Part shown: positions 34,872 to 44,623 of the stretch, piece by piece
Layout of the letters: each line of letters begins with the position of its first letter
Numbering within the stretch: the first letter of the stretch is position 1
Assembly: GCA_029204225.1 (NCBI GenBank)
Contig: CM055097.1
Location: 56,975,601-57,039,600 of the forward strand
Length of the DNA stretch: 64,000 bases
Source: Diphasiastrum complanatum
Lineage: Eukaryota > Streptophyta > Lycopodiopsida > Lycopodiales > Lycopodiaceae
Reading direction: 5' to 3'
Position numbers and translations under genes: made by a program
The notes under the pieces: generated by a model
Database searches by the model: none
Told to the model about the DNA's origin: nothing
What the model saw: the letters and a program-made list of their open reading frames with translations, nothing else

Positions 34872-34877
34872 TTTATA
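34872..34877 (+). promoter_or_regulatory. Candidate TATA box, small gene copy 1
   Basis: TTTATA in GCAGTTTATAGCCTGATC, 165 bp upstream of the ATG and conserved in all copies. It is followed at the expected distance by a CTCACTCACTCATTCACTC tract, a plausible pyrimidine-rich transcription start. Confidence 0.5.
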
Positions 34878-35036
34878 GCCTGATCTCACTCACTCATTCA
34901 CTCACTCGTCTCATCTCAGGAGTGACAACTCTCTCACTCTCTCTCACTCACTCGCTGGTCTCTCAGGAGTCGTCGGTACTGCTACTACTCTCGCTTGAAG
35001 CTCATCCCTCAAACCCATTCAACTTTAATTTCAAGC

Positions 35037-35387
35037 ATGGCGCAAGACCAAGTAAGCAAAAGGTACCTTTATCAGGGTCATGTCCATGGAGAGGCGGTGA
35101 GCGGCATCAAGCTCCTGGCTCTCAAAATACATGACGAGAGCAAAACTTTTGCAGGCTCTGCCATAGTTGACACTAGTTCTGCTGGACTGGAGACGATTAC
35201 CGGCACATTGTACACCGACAACCTGCATGAGCTACACAATAACACGGTTAGCTTCAAGTTCAAGACGGAATACGATAAATTCATTGTTAGCTTCTACGAT
35301 AAGCATGAAAAGTGCCTGGGTGTTGTCGAAGGTAACCCTATCAAGAGCGTCACTGTGCCTGGTCAGGGGACTGGATGTTGGGTCTAG
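35037..35387 (+). CDS. Small unrecognised protein, cassette copy 1 (116 aa)
   Basis: Intronless frame starting at ATG 35,037 in a good plant start context (AAGCATGGCG). The same context is kept in every copy, whereas the leader before it has no in-frame ATG. The protein is soluble-looking, with no signal peptide or membrane segment. Alternating hydrophobic stretches (GIKLLALKIHDESKTFAGSA, NTVSFKF, FIVSFYDKHEK, IKSVTVPG) suggest a compact beta-rich fold. I do not recognise the family. Compared with copy 2 it has Y for S at residue 12, Cys for Trp in KHEKCLG and Gly for Ala in VVEGNP, and it ends three residues earlier because TAC became TAG. It lies in the right arm of the inverted duplication, tail-to-tail with a UBX pseudogene. 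Confidence 0.82.
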   Translation: MAQDQVSKRYLYQGHVHGEAVSGIKLLALKIHDESKTFAGSAIVDTSSAGLETITGTLYTDNLHELHNNTVSFKFKTEYDKFIVSFYDKHEKCLGVVEGNPIKSVTVPGQGTGCWV

Positions 35388-36390
35388 GATTCATGGTTAT
35401 CTGCATCTTATTCTATGAAATCAGCATATGCTTCCTCATGTCATTTGTCCTATAAATGACGAAGAACCTTGTTATAATAGTATAGTGAATGCCGTTGTTA
35501 GGACTAGTGTGATGCTGTTGTGATCACTTTGTATACTTAATTGTAATGATGTTGCTGCTATGATAATATGAAAAACATTATGGTTTTGTATTACGTGATT
35601 GTGATCGTGTTATCTGGCGTCGTCTGATCCGTAGATACCTGCCTTTCTTTTGGTTCAGTGTGTAACAATATTGGACATTATGGCATTATGCTCAATGGTT
35701 GTTGTTTGCCTTCATGCTCGCTTGTCGAGGACTGCTTCATGCAGCGCATGTTGAGATCTCTCCTGATTTCTTTTATGGACAAAGCGCACACAACTTGATC
35801 TGCATATCGCACCATCCGCACAAGTAAAAAATAGTGATGCAGAAATGAAACACACGCTGAACTGCATAACTCTTTCTCTGTGTCTTTCACTTCTGATAGA
35901 CGCAATCTTGTACAGATCCTCCATAGGTACATGCAGGCTTGATTCTAACGCATTAGAAATACGTACATAACTTACACTAAGTTACCCGTGGTTTAACATA
36001 CATAATCTACTCACCTAAACTTTTCTCTGTCAATTTGGCTCGTAACTGCTGCGTGTAGTACTCAGTGACCACTCACCTGTCCAGTGTCATTACTTCCCAC
36101 ACTGAAGCTTTCATTTGTCTGCTTGTTGTATCAGACTAGCGCTCACAAACAGATTTAATCTATGCAGACAAGACAGACTGTTGGTAGTCATCAAACATAA
36201 AGAAAACAGCCAAAGGATACAGACACGATATACAAGCTCTCTCAATCTCCCTCTGATCATTCCAAGAAGCACAGGAGATAGAGCTCCAAAATTGCTGTAG
36301 TCTGAGTTATTCCAACGTGTTGTCTTATACTACAAGATACTGCTTAAGAGAAAAAATTCAAGAAAGCTTAATATTGCTAATCCTATTTAT
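35388..36390 (+). repeat. Conserved 3' block of small-gene cassette (copy 1)
   Basis: Near-identical to 53,312-54,316 and partly to 57,192-57,600 and (inverted) 6,089-6,361. It starts with the 3' UTR (TTATTCTATGAAAT, CTTGTTATAATAGT). On the - strand a frame of 84 codons (35,932-35,678) is open in two copies, but this may only reflect recent duplication, and no domain is seen. Confidence 0.8.
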
Positions 36391-36399
36391 CCACTACGC

Positions 36400-36735
36400 C
36401 ACTTTTCAGAGGCACAACAGTTTTCTGGCCAGGGTCATCCAGTTTTGTAGCTCTAATACTTGTCATACGTGACTAATGAGTCCCATGGATGTATCATGGG
36501 CACAATTCCCAACAATCTCCCACTTGACGAATAGATGCAAAATTCTTATGGTGGTGAGTGACAAAATAATTTTCCATTGAGCTATGGCTGGTTGTCCATT
36601 TGATTTTTGGTGCTCTGCAATATTGAAAATGAATCAAGATCCTTTTGTTGATGCAACCCGTTGCTGACCAGATCTTCAAGTCACAAGACAAAGATTTCTC
36701 TTGAATTTCACTTTGATCCACCATAGAATGTTTCC
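36400..36735 (-). mobile_element. Ty1/copia 3' end: polypurine tract and start of LTR
   Basis: The - strand reads AAGTGGGAGAT followed by TGTTGGGAATTGTGCCCATG, the familiar purine tract plus LTR 5' end of plant copia elements (LTR start near 36,516). About 115 bp of LTR remains before the cassette block resumes. The upstream 220 bp is assigned to the element interior by position only. It interrupts the UBX pseudogene and is absent from the left arm. Confidence 0.6.
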
Positions 36736-37145
36736 ACAATTGCAAGGCTTCATTTCTGCACTCTGACTCCTCTTCTTTTCAAGCCTTCCTCAAGGCTATT
36801 ATCTGCTTTTGGTCTTCCTCAAGCCTTTTGGCGTACAACTCCATCCCAATCCAAATTTGCTCCTCCTGCCACACTTTTCCGTTCAACCCCTGTGACTTAG
36901 CCTTCGTCCTTAGGAAACTCTGCCTTGCTCACAGCCACTTTAGGCAATTCATCAATATCCAGATGATCCTCAGAGTCCAACATCCAATTCAAAGCCTTCT
37001 CAACACTCCGAACTTTGCTGAAACACCAAGTCCTAGTGACCGTAACAACAACAAACCCCATCCTTTCTAGCTCTGCAATTAGCAGACCCTTATTCACCTC
37101 CAACACCAATAGTTCCTCTGTCTTTTGCCCTTCTACATGTGCCAT
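36735..37145 (-). pseudogene. UBA/UBX-domain protein (UBXN1-like) pseudogene
   Basis: Starting at ATG 37,145, the frame encodes a UBA domain (LIAELERMGFVVVTVTRTWC, SVEKALNWMLDSEDHLDIDE), then KVAVSKAEFPKDEG and a stop. In another frame the sequence continues as WQEEQIWIGMELYAKRLEED, QKQIIALRKA, stop, KEEE. This matches the charged coiled-coil stretch (RIGKELLEAKR..., IALRKAEKEEE) that follows the UBA domain in plant UBXN1-like proteins, which recruit ubiquitinated cargo to CDC48/p97. The C-terminal UBX domain is missing; copia sequence follows. The chromovirus LTR starts 14 bp upstream of the ATG on the template. A frameshift, stops and truncation make it non-functional. Confidence 0.82.
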
Positions 37146-37159
37146 GACGTCATCCTCAA

Positions 37160-37613
37160 TGTTATGTACCATAACGGTACGCCCTTCAATGACGGCCTCA
37201 CAAGGGGCATTACGCAGGACTGGAGTTATCGACATGTTTTGGTGCCACACGTCACCATCCTAGGTGGTCACGTGTCGCCAGCAGGATCGTGCTTGATAGG
37301 ACCCACTGTGCTATGCCTATATAGTGGTGGGGTTTCCCTCTTTCCATTCACTCAGTCTACCCGGGAGTTGATGGATGGAGAGCACGTGCATTGGCCAGAA
37401 TGTATCTCCAGGCCAGGAGATGTGTGCTAGGGAGAGCCGATGGCTAGTGGTATGGGACGCCAATTATCGTAGGAGGCTTGACCGGGCATGACTATGTCGA
37501 TTGCTCCAGGGCATGGGGGTGGGTTGGTTATGGTTGGGCGGTTACGGTGTGTCGTCATTGGTATGGGGTGTGCGGAACCTTCAAGGCAGTCGATGATCCT
37601 AGGGAGTTGTAAC
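37160..37613 (+). repeat. Intact chromovirus LTR
   Basis: 454 bp, TGTTATGTAC...TTGTAACA, preceded by CTCAA (37,155-37,159), the complement of the TTGAG target duplication of the left-arm insertion. TATA-type CTATATAG near 37,318. Confidence 0.95.
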
Positions 37614-37615
37614 AA

Positions 37616-37629
37616 CTGGTATCAGAGTC
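37616..37629 (+). other. Primer binding site (initiator tRNA-Met type)
   Basis: TGGTATCAGAGTCG two bases after the LTR end, the standard position. The last bases (TCG) differ from the usual CC/CA. Confidence 0.9.
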
Positions 37630-38700
37630 GTCGATTCTCTTAAAGGTGCACACGTTCCCTTTTCTGCCTTTGTGTTGGGTATTTCTTTACTTGGGAAGGT
37701 GGCTGTATTTGGGTAAGTTATCACAACCTTAGAATCAAGGTAAATCATGTTTGGTTGTGTGTACTTGTTTAATAGTATAGTCTCCCTATTAATTTTAATT
37801 TTCTATATTGACCTTGTGAATTTAGAGTTCATGGTTGTATTCTTACCTTTGTAAGAATGTACCTTTTATTTTTTTTGCTTATGATCTTGAGGATGAAGTT
37901 AAACAAATCTCCCCCTTTCAAAAAAAATAAAAATAATTAGATAAAATAAGTTTAAGCTTGGATTGGGCTCTTAGGCATTTTTTGCCTTTTGGTCATGGTT
38001 TACTGACAGCCATCGGTTTTGATGAGGGACAACAAAGCCACATCTACCTTCTAGTCAGATTGAGGAGAGCTCAGAGTCCAAAGTTTATCTGTGGGGTTTT
38101 TATTCAGTCATCTCTCAGGAGGAACTGGCTGGTGGTTTGTGGAAGGGTGGGGAGTCCTTTTTTCATAACCTTCAGACCTGCGCGGCACCTACAGTCATTC
38201 GGAGGCTATTTACTAGTACATGTCAGAAAATTCTGAAAAAAAAAATAGAAGAATAAATAATTGAGCCGGAAATCCGTTTGCCTAGTGCCCGCGAACTTTG
38301 ACCCTACAGCTCAGGAGTCTTCATTAACTTTTCAATTTGCTGGGTACAGTACAATACTTAGACTAAGTTATTTTGCAAGAGGATGAGGGAGCAGAGAGTA
38401 ATACCTCTCTCGCGAACTATAGCAGGGCCCTGTAGTGCCTGGCTACATATTTTTCTGGTTCGAGAGAGGGTGTGGCAGCGATCGGGAAAGCCGACATCTC
38501 TCAAGAATGGAACCGACAACTTTGATGAAAGCCCGGTATAAGAAAAATATTACAAGATCAAAAAGTCTTCAAAACCGAGTGCTTAAGAAATATGCAAGAT
38601 TTTAGACTATAAGGGTTTTTCTTACAAGAAAATGTGCCTCTCACATGTATACATGGCAGGATAAAATACTGCACTTTTTGAAAAATACAGGAAATTTTAG
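37630..38700 (+). other. Chromovirus 5' leader, non-coding
   Basis: Direct match to 61,737-62,820. It contains a G/A-rich stretch and an A-run near 38,236, but no gag frame. The match ends abruptly at about 38,700, where a different element takes over. Confidence 0.75.
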
Positions 38701-38936
38701 GATTCAATTATCAAAAAATCGGTTTTTTAAGGACAGAGTTCAAGTAATGCCTGTAATTTGAAGCTTGAGCCTTAAGGCATTTGCCAGCTTGTATTATCTA
38801 GGCCAGGCCCTAGGGCCCAAGCCTCAAGCCTCAAGGCCCTTGAAACTTGAAGTCTTGAGAATATTGAGTATTGCTACTTGGACAATGGCACATTTAAGAT
38901 TCACTTTAAAATTGAATGCATCTTGCCATGTGTCAT

Positions 38937-39293
38937 TGTTACGAGCTCGTAACCAGTGCCGAACCCTAGAGAACACAGATAGGTCAGATACCATAGTCAG
39001 GGTCGTGCCAACATACATGACCAACAGGGCAGGATAGTGTGAGTAGTGTGCCCCAACAAGGTCCATAGCCATGGCGGGCCTAACACAGCCTAGGGACCCT
39101 GTCAACAAGATAGGGCCCCCAGTTGGGTCCCGACATGCAGTCGGCCACGTTAGTGACACGTGGCCGACACTTGGCAGTAGCATGCTACCAGTTCTCACTC
39201 TGGGCTAGGAGGGGCTTACTCTATATCAGGGAGTAGGCAAGGTTGGGTGGATCAGTTAGTGTTTGCCCTACTGTGGTGTTAGGATCTATTACA
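38937..39293 (+). repeat. LTR of a second, distinct LTR-element family
   Basis: 357 bp from TGTTACGAGCTCGTAACC to ATCTATTACA, with CTATATCAGG as possible TATA. It is followed by a primer binding site. No partner LTR was found in the window. Confidence 0.8.
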
Positions 39294-39294
39294 C

Positions 39295-39307
39295 TGGTAT
39301 CAGAGCC
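39295..39307 (+). other. Primer binding site (initiator tRNA-Met type)
   Basis: TGGTATCAGAGCC one base after the LTR end. Confidence 0.9.
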
Positions 39308-40381
39308 ATCTCCATCCTAGGGAACTCAGTTTTCAGCAGTGGAGAAAGTAGCTAGATTGCTCAGAACTTCTTTAAGTTCTTAGAAAGAAATAGAGGAGGA
39401 GACTCGCTGTAGGAACAGTCTCCTACTGAGGAAATTTTGGTGGATTTACTTGTTTTTTTGACAGAATCCGAACCAGAATTCAAGGGTAGTTCCATCGCTG
39501 CAAAATCAGATAATTACTTCTGATTTTTGAGTGTAAAACACTGTTATCTGAGTGGAATCTCAAGGGGAAAAGATAGGCAGATCCATCACTGTATAGACAG
39601 CCCTCAACTCTGAAATTTGTATGAAGTTTTGAGTAGATTATAGCAAGTTCTAATCTGAATTAGTGTAGCAGGGTCAGCGCTGGACAGAGAGGAGAAAAGG
39701 TGAAAATTCATCCCTGTTTGCTGAGAATTCTCAGGAGTTTGAGCTTCAAACTTACTTGCTATAGACTAGCGACCTACAGGCTTGGGTCAAATCGAAGATT
39801 TGAGGTGATTTTAGAGTTGTAAATTGGACAAATCGGGCCAGACAGGTTGTTGTCCAACCAGCGAGGGCAGGGACTTTAAAAATTCTGGATTTCCTTTTGT
39901 AAATTTCCGATTTATACTCAGTTTGTTGGAGCTTCACACCTGAAATCAGATCAGTTAGCTACTCAACTCAAGAACCGGGAAATTTGGCACCGTTTTGAAG
40001 CTCCAAACTGGCATTTTCCGGGATAGTAGGTCTGAAATCTTGGGTAAAAGAGCTGAGAGGGTTTCTCTTCATTCTTTCTTTGGAAGTACAGTCCTCAGAA
40101 ACAGCTAAGTCATCTTTCCTTTCCCTTGTACAGTTGTAAATTAGTCTTTTAGACTTTTTTCCTTCAGAGGTTAAGGTAGCTCTCTTTCAGTTCCGAAGAT
40201 GACCACTCCTCAGGGACTTGATCAACCCCAGGAGAGAGGCTTCGACGAACTTGAAACATAAGCCTTGGCTTACAGAAAAGGGAAGGGACCCATGGAAGTG
40301 GAAGAACAGGAACAGTTCGCCGAAGAACTCGACGAACTGGTTACCAAGGAGCAGTTTCTCCAATTGGAGCTAGCTGTTGGC
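39308..40381 (+). pseudogene. Leader and truncated gag start of the second LTR family
   Basis: About 890 bp of leader precedes ATG 40,199. The frame reads MTTPQGLDQPQERGFDELET, a stop, then YRKGKGPMEVEEQEQF, EELDELVTKEQFLQLE. Acidic N-termini like this open many gypsy gag proteins. The element is cut off at about 40,365, where GGCAGCACTGTGG joins the duplicated block. Confidence 0.6.
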
Positions 40382-40900
40382 AGCACTGTGGCCGTTTGAG
40401 ACTTGAGGCTTTGAGCACTATTCCAAATGAGCCTTCAGCTTCCAAAATCGACTTGGGAGACCCTGAGCTCGATTGGTCTCGTACATTGTAGCGTAAGAAC
40501 ATTCTAGCCTATTGCATTTGATCAAAAAGTTGCTCAAAAATGTATGATTCAGTTCGATAAGCTGTAGAACTTCAATAAACAAGACACACTAGTCTTCTAA
40601 TGCAGCCATTCTGAACATGTAAATGTATCTACAAAAAGTACCAGAATAATAATTCTGAAAGCCTTTTAAACTCTCTATTGTAGAGTGTAACCCTCTAGCT
40701 TAATGTCTCAAGCATCGAAACGACATTAAGCTACGACCACAAGCATGGCGCGAAACTTTAAAAATACAACTCAGTATACTGAGATATACGATGCTTACAT
40801 TGAAGATTGAGTCTGTGTTCGCTCTACTTTCTTGCACGCAAGTGGAGGATATGTTAAAACCTATAGTAAATGAATAAAAATTGCTTTTGCAAACGATCAT
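40365..40900 (+). repeat. Duplicated block of unknown nature (copy 1)
   Basis: Direct match to 63,505-64,000 (for example CTTCCAAAATCGACTTGGGA, GATTGGTCTCGTACATTG). A short open piece (KIDLGDPELDWSRTL) ends at the same stop in both copies and could be a terminal exon; not recognised. Confidence 0.75.
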
Positions 40901-41529
40901 AGAGCCAGCTCAATGAGCTCAGCTCATATTGAACAAAATGTGTACACGATCGTAGATCATTTTATAAAAAGTGGAATACCTGTAGAAACGCCTAGAGTAG
41001 CAACCCAAAAATCAAGGCAATCAGCATCGTCGACGATGGATGATGAGCCATTTTGCAGGCAAGTATCACGGCCTTTCACCTACACAACAAATTCTTCACG
41101 CTCTTGCAATTCTTTACACTCACGGGCTCTCAACTACTCAGCTAAACGCAGCAGAGAATAGACTCTAGAGTGGAGCAGTAGACAAAGGTTCAATGAGGCA
41201 TCATCCCCAGATAATAATATTTGCAACTTTTTGTGATTAGAGATTCAGAGACTCTAATGGCAGGTAAGTTGGTAACTATGAGTGCCTTTTGATTCATAAG
41301 CAATGTTAATGATTATGACAGAGAAATCAAATTTTGAATAGTTTTCAATAAAAACATCATCTTCAGAAAAAACAGAGACTTTCAAGATCCAGCCATCAAC
41401 ATGAGGTTCATTAGCTGCATGTTTATTAGCTGGGGAACTGATTTGAGTTTATAGAAATCCAGTTTCCTAACAAAAGTGTGATGCTTACAAACATTCAAAC
41501 AGTCCGTACCAGGCTAAGCTTGTGATTAT

Positions 41530-42237
41530 ATCCTATATGTAATCAAGATATTCGACATCTAGTAATGATGTAGATTCAGGATTGTTGCTCACCAAATTAA
41601 GTAAGGCTTTTTCACCAAGAGTGGGTAAAACACCCTTTACGCGATACTGGGAACCAACTTCCAACCCTTAGCATGGCCCTTCCAGCTTCCTCGATACTGT
41701 TTCCAAATTTCCACATGAAGCAACTTTCTTAACTGCATCATCGCATATGGACTCCAAATTCTTCATCAGAAGCTCCTCCAATTGTCTCTTAGTGTCACTA
41801 TCCTAGTCCCCTAGATGATTACACAGTTTATCATGCTGTATGATCGTATGAAGATTCCAACTCTCGTGTCCTCACCTGACGCAGAATGAGCATAATTGCA
41901 GAGTAGGTCTTCCAGCCTCTGAACTTGGTTTTTATTTCTTAATGCTGCAGTCTGATCTTGGTGATGTGAGGCTTGTGCGTTATAATTAGACTCAACACTG
42001 AGCAAAGTTGGAGGTGCAACGAGAATTCTGAATAGGATCACAAATACACATTGGAATTCTGCGTTGCTCTGAATCTTTGTCTGTCTTATCAGAGCTACTG
42101 ATGTTGCTAATCTGCAACAATGAAGCTGTACTCTTGGACAAAAAGTTTAGCATGTTTCGGCTGCTCTTCTCAGTATCAGTGCATGTGCCTTCACAGCTCC
42201 CCCCGCCTATAGGTGCAGAAGCTTGGTTGGATCTCAT
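41530..42237 (-). pseudogene. Multi-exon gene remnant, unrecognised
   Basis: Three - strand pieces look coding by composition. First, ATG 42,237 to about 42,010: RSNQASAPIGGGSCEG, SSRNMLNFLSKSTASLLQIS. Second, in another frame to about 41,875: LLSVESNYNAQASHHQDQ, VQRLEDLLCNYAHSASG, followed by a GTGAGG donor-like site. Third, 41,797-41,534: QLEELLMKNLESICDDAVKK, VASCGNLETVSRKLEGPC, one in-frame TAA, then GLEVGSQYRVKGVLPTLGEK and ALLNLVSNNPESTSLL. The amphipathic helix text of the third piece superficially recalls the helical region of plant RF298-type RING proteins, but I am not confident of that. Confidence 0.45.
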
Positions 42238-42239
42238 GG

Positions 42240-42980
42240 TAACTTACTATTCTAACTCAAACTGCACCAGACATGATACAAACTGCTGATAAATCATAAA
42301 AGAGCACAAAACACTGATAAATTGGTATAGGAACACAATCATTCATGGCAAATTACTGATAAATCCTACGGGACACAAAAACTGTAGAGTACCAAGAGAT
42401 GGATGGGATAGCTGATGCAAGAATAGAATAGATTGTACTTACTGATTGCAAAGGAACTAGAGATTAAATATAAAATATTTTAAAGAAAATATAGAAAGGT
42501 TAATCATTTCACAAACCCAAAAAGAAAATTCAATTCACACTAAGCCAAGCGAAAATAGTAGCAAAAGTAACTACAACATTGTACTTTCTCTTGATAGACT
42601 TTGGAACGCAAATGTTAAACTTCTTTCAAAAAGATGATTGAATTAAATTCCTCATTTCATGCCCCGCATCACCGAATGAGCATTAGTACTGTACAGATGG
42701 CCCTAGAATACAAAGTATGTATTTTTACATGGAGCTTAACAATGCACATGTAGAAATGAAGACCAAAGTTTGACCCAACTTCATAGAGAACCCTTCTAAC
42801 TGCACAGAAGAGGTCACACCGTCACAAACTTCATATGTGGCACAGATTACAGTGTACACCATTCAAAACGGCCTTCCAAGAGAACATCATTATCAAAGTC
42901 AAAGTTGTATCTGCAGAATAAAATCAGACCACATTCATTCATAATCAATAAGTAAATGGGTCAATCTCAACAAATCAGTA
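42240..42980. other. Interval between gene fragments
   Basis: AT-rich. One short - strand piece after a TTCTGCAG acceptor-like site near 42,915 (YNFDFDNDVLLEGRFEW) may be an exon; its parent gene is unknown. Confidence 0.3.
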
Positions 42981-42984
42981 ATCA

Positions 42985-43673
42985 CTCCAAAAGGCAGCTG
43001 AAGACCCTTCCACGTCGAGACACCTTCTCGAAGGTCACCTTCAACACCAAAACTAGGGTGAAAGTAGCTCTCCCTTATCAACAGATAATCCCTGACAGGA
43101 AGCAACACCTTGTTAGTGCAATACTACAATAGCACTCGAAAGTCTAGAATACTATGAACCTTGGAAATAACATAGACAATCACATGTACAACAACATACA
43201 TAATCGTGAGAGCTTCATGCCAGCTCAGAGATAGGAAGGAACAAAACTAGATAACCTTTGGGGCCAAGCTTATCTGTGATTATGAAAAGTGAGATTTATT
43301 CACATATTTACACTAGTTTTGTCAATCTCATTCAGATGGGCTACTGTTAACTAGCATGAATTTGAGCTTTTAGCTTAAAAGAGACTCTATGAGTTTTTTG
43401 AGATCTCCCCTATCTAGAAAGAGACCACTAGATGCTGCAAAGTTTGGGCCGCATATTCACGTAGTACCATATCCAGCACACGCAGTGCATCCTAAGCAAT
43501 AGGAGTAGGCTTAGGGTTTATTAGAGTATCTATAGCCTTCATATTGACTATGGCTGCAAATTCTATCTTCAGTATAAATTCTCTATAGAATGAAGTCTTT
43601 CTCTTTTTCTTTTTGGAAACTCCTCGCTACCAACTTCTCAAAAGCATGATCATGTGCTTTACCCCCTCCGGAT
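42985..43673 (-). pseudogene. ARGONAUTE pseudogene fragment (N/L1 to PAZ start)
   Basis: After an acceptor (TTCATTGCAG) at 43,674, the - strand reads GGGKAHDHAFEKL, then in another frame SKKKKRKTSFYREFILKIEF, AAIVNMKAIDTLINPKPTPI, a TAG stop, and DALRVLDMVLREYAAQ. A second exon after TTCCTGTCAG (from 43,091) reads DYLLIRESYFHPSFGVEGDL, REGVSTWKGLQLPF. These are the end of the N/L1 region and the beginning of the PAZ region of plant ARGONAUTE proteins; the ALRVLDxxLRxxAA...LLxRxSxFHP layout is closest to the AGO4/6/9 class. No PAZ core, MID or PIWI is seen. The CAG-to-TAG stop, the frameshift and the truncation make it a dead fragment. Confidence 0.85.
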
Positions 43674-43679
43674 CTGCAA

Positions 43680-44560
43680 TGAATCATTTAAATAAAATTG
43701 ACTGGTAACAATGTTACTAGTGCCTTCTTTGGAACCACTTCCTTTATGTGTGCAGCTAGCCTATGTAGAATGATTCCTAAGTCACCAAAATTAAAGATTT
43801 GCAAGGGACTAGATAGTAGAGCCTGGCCATAAGGGCTTATCGATTCTGAACAAATGAAACCCAGTTACAACTAAGTTCTGAAATCTTACTTCCACTCTTC
43901 AAGTTCTTTACTCTCTTTTTTCGTCCATGCAATTAATCCATCTTTCATACTAAAGCCAACATGTGATTCTTCTTCCATGAATCATGTTTGTTAAATTTTC
44001 ACAGTTGATTAAATTTGAATAAATTCATTTTTCATTTTAATTTTAAAAGAGTTTTTTGCTTTTGCAATCTAAATGCTACAATCATCAATAGTAAATCTCG
44101 AAGGACAGACTAGGTTTTTGAATTGTAAGCTTGTAGCAGGTACGCCTGCTCTCTAGTACTATCTCGTATAGACATAACTTACTGATTTTATCCTCAATCA
44201 AGGCACATCATGAGTGATAATGAGTAATTCCTTGAGCTTAGGTGATAAATGCCTATCTTGAGTGCAAAAGCCACATGTACATTGCATTGTGGGCTTATAA
44301 AGCTGGTGTCAAATTACTTCAATTTCAATTTTTCAGCTTACTCCATTTTCAAAAAAAAAATTGGACTTTTAAGTATTGGTCTTTTATTTAAACATGTGAC
44401 TTTCATTATTGTGATAGTTTGGATGCACTACTAGCATAGTTGTAGGAGTTGCAAGCAAATTTTGGCTGTATGCATTAATGAATCATAGTTTTTATATCAA
44501 CTAGCTTGTCACTAAAATATATGGGACTGCTGCACTCTTACGAAAAATAGATTTTTTACT
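43680..44560. other. Interval without recognised gene
   Basis: No exon of ARGONAUTE upstream of the preserved one could be identified. AT-rich. Confidence 0.5.
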
Positions 44561-44623
44561 ATTGTAGGCCTGAAGCTTCTTGTTGCTTCAATATTGTCTC
44601 TATAGTCAGTTATTGTTGGAGGT

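Noticed and set aside
34995-35036. N-terminal extension of the small gene upstream of ATG 35,037
   Set aside because: The extension would need a TTG start. The ATG context AAGCATGGCG is ideal and conserved in all copies, so the shorter protein is preferred.
35678-35932. Antisense 84-codon frame shared by copies 1 and 2
   Set aside because: The two loci are near-identical by recent duplication, so conservation is not evidence of coding; no domain.
38400-38520. Possible structured non-coding RNA in the conserved leader (also 62.5-62.6 kb)
   Set aside because: Conservation between the two copies is explained by segmental duplication, and no rRNA or tRNA motif is present.
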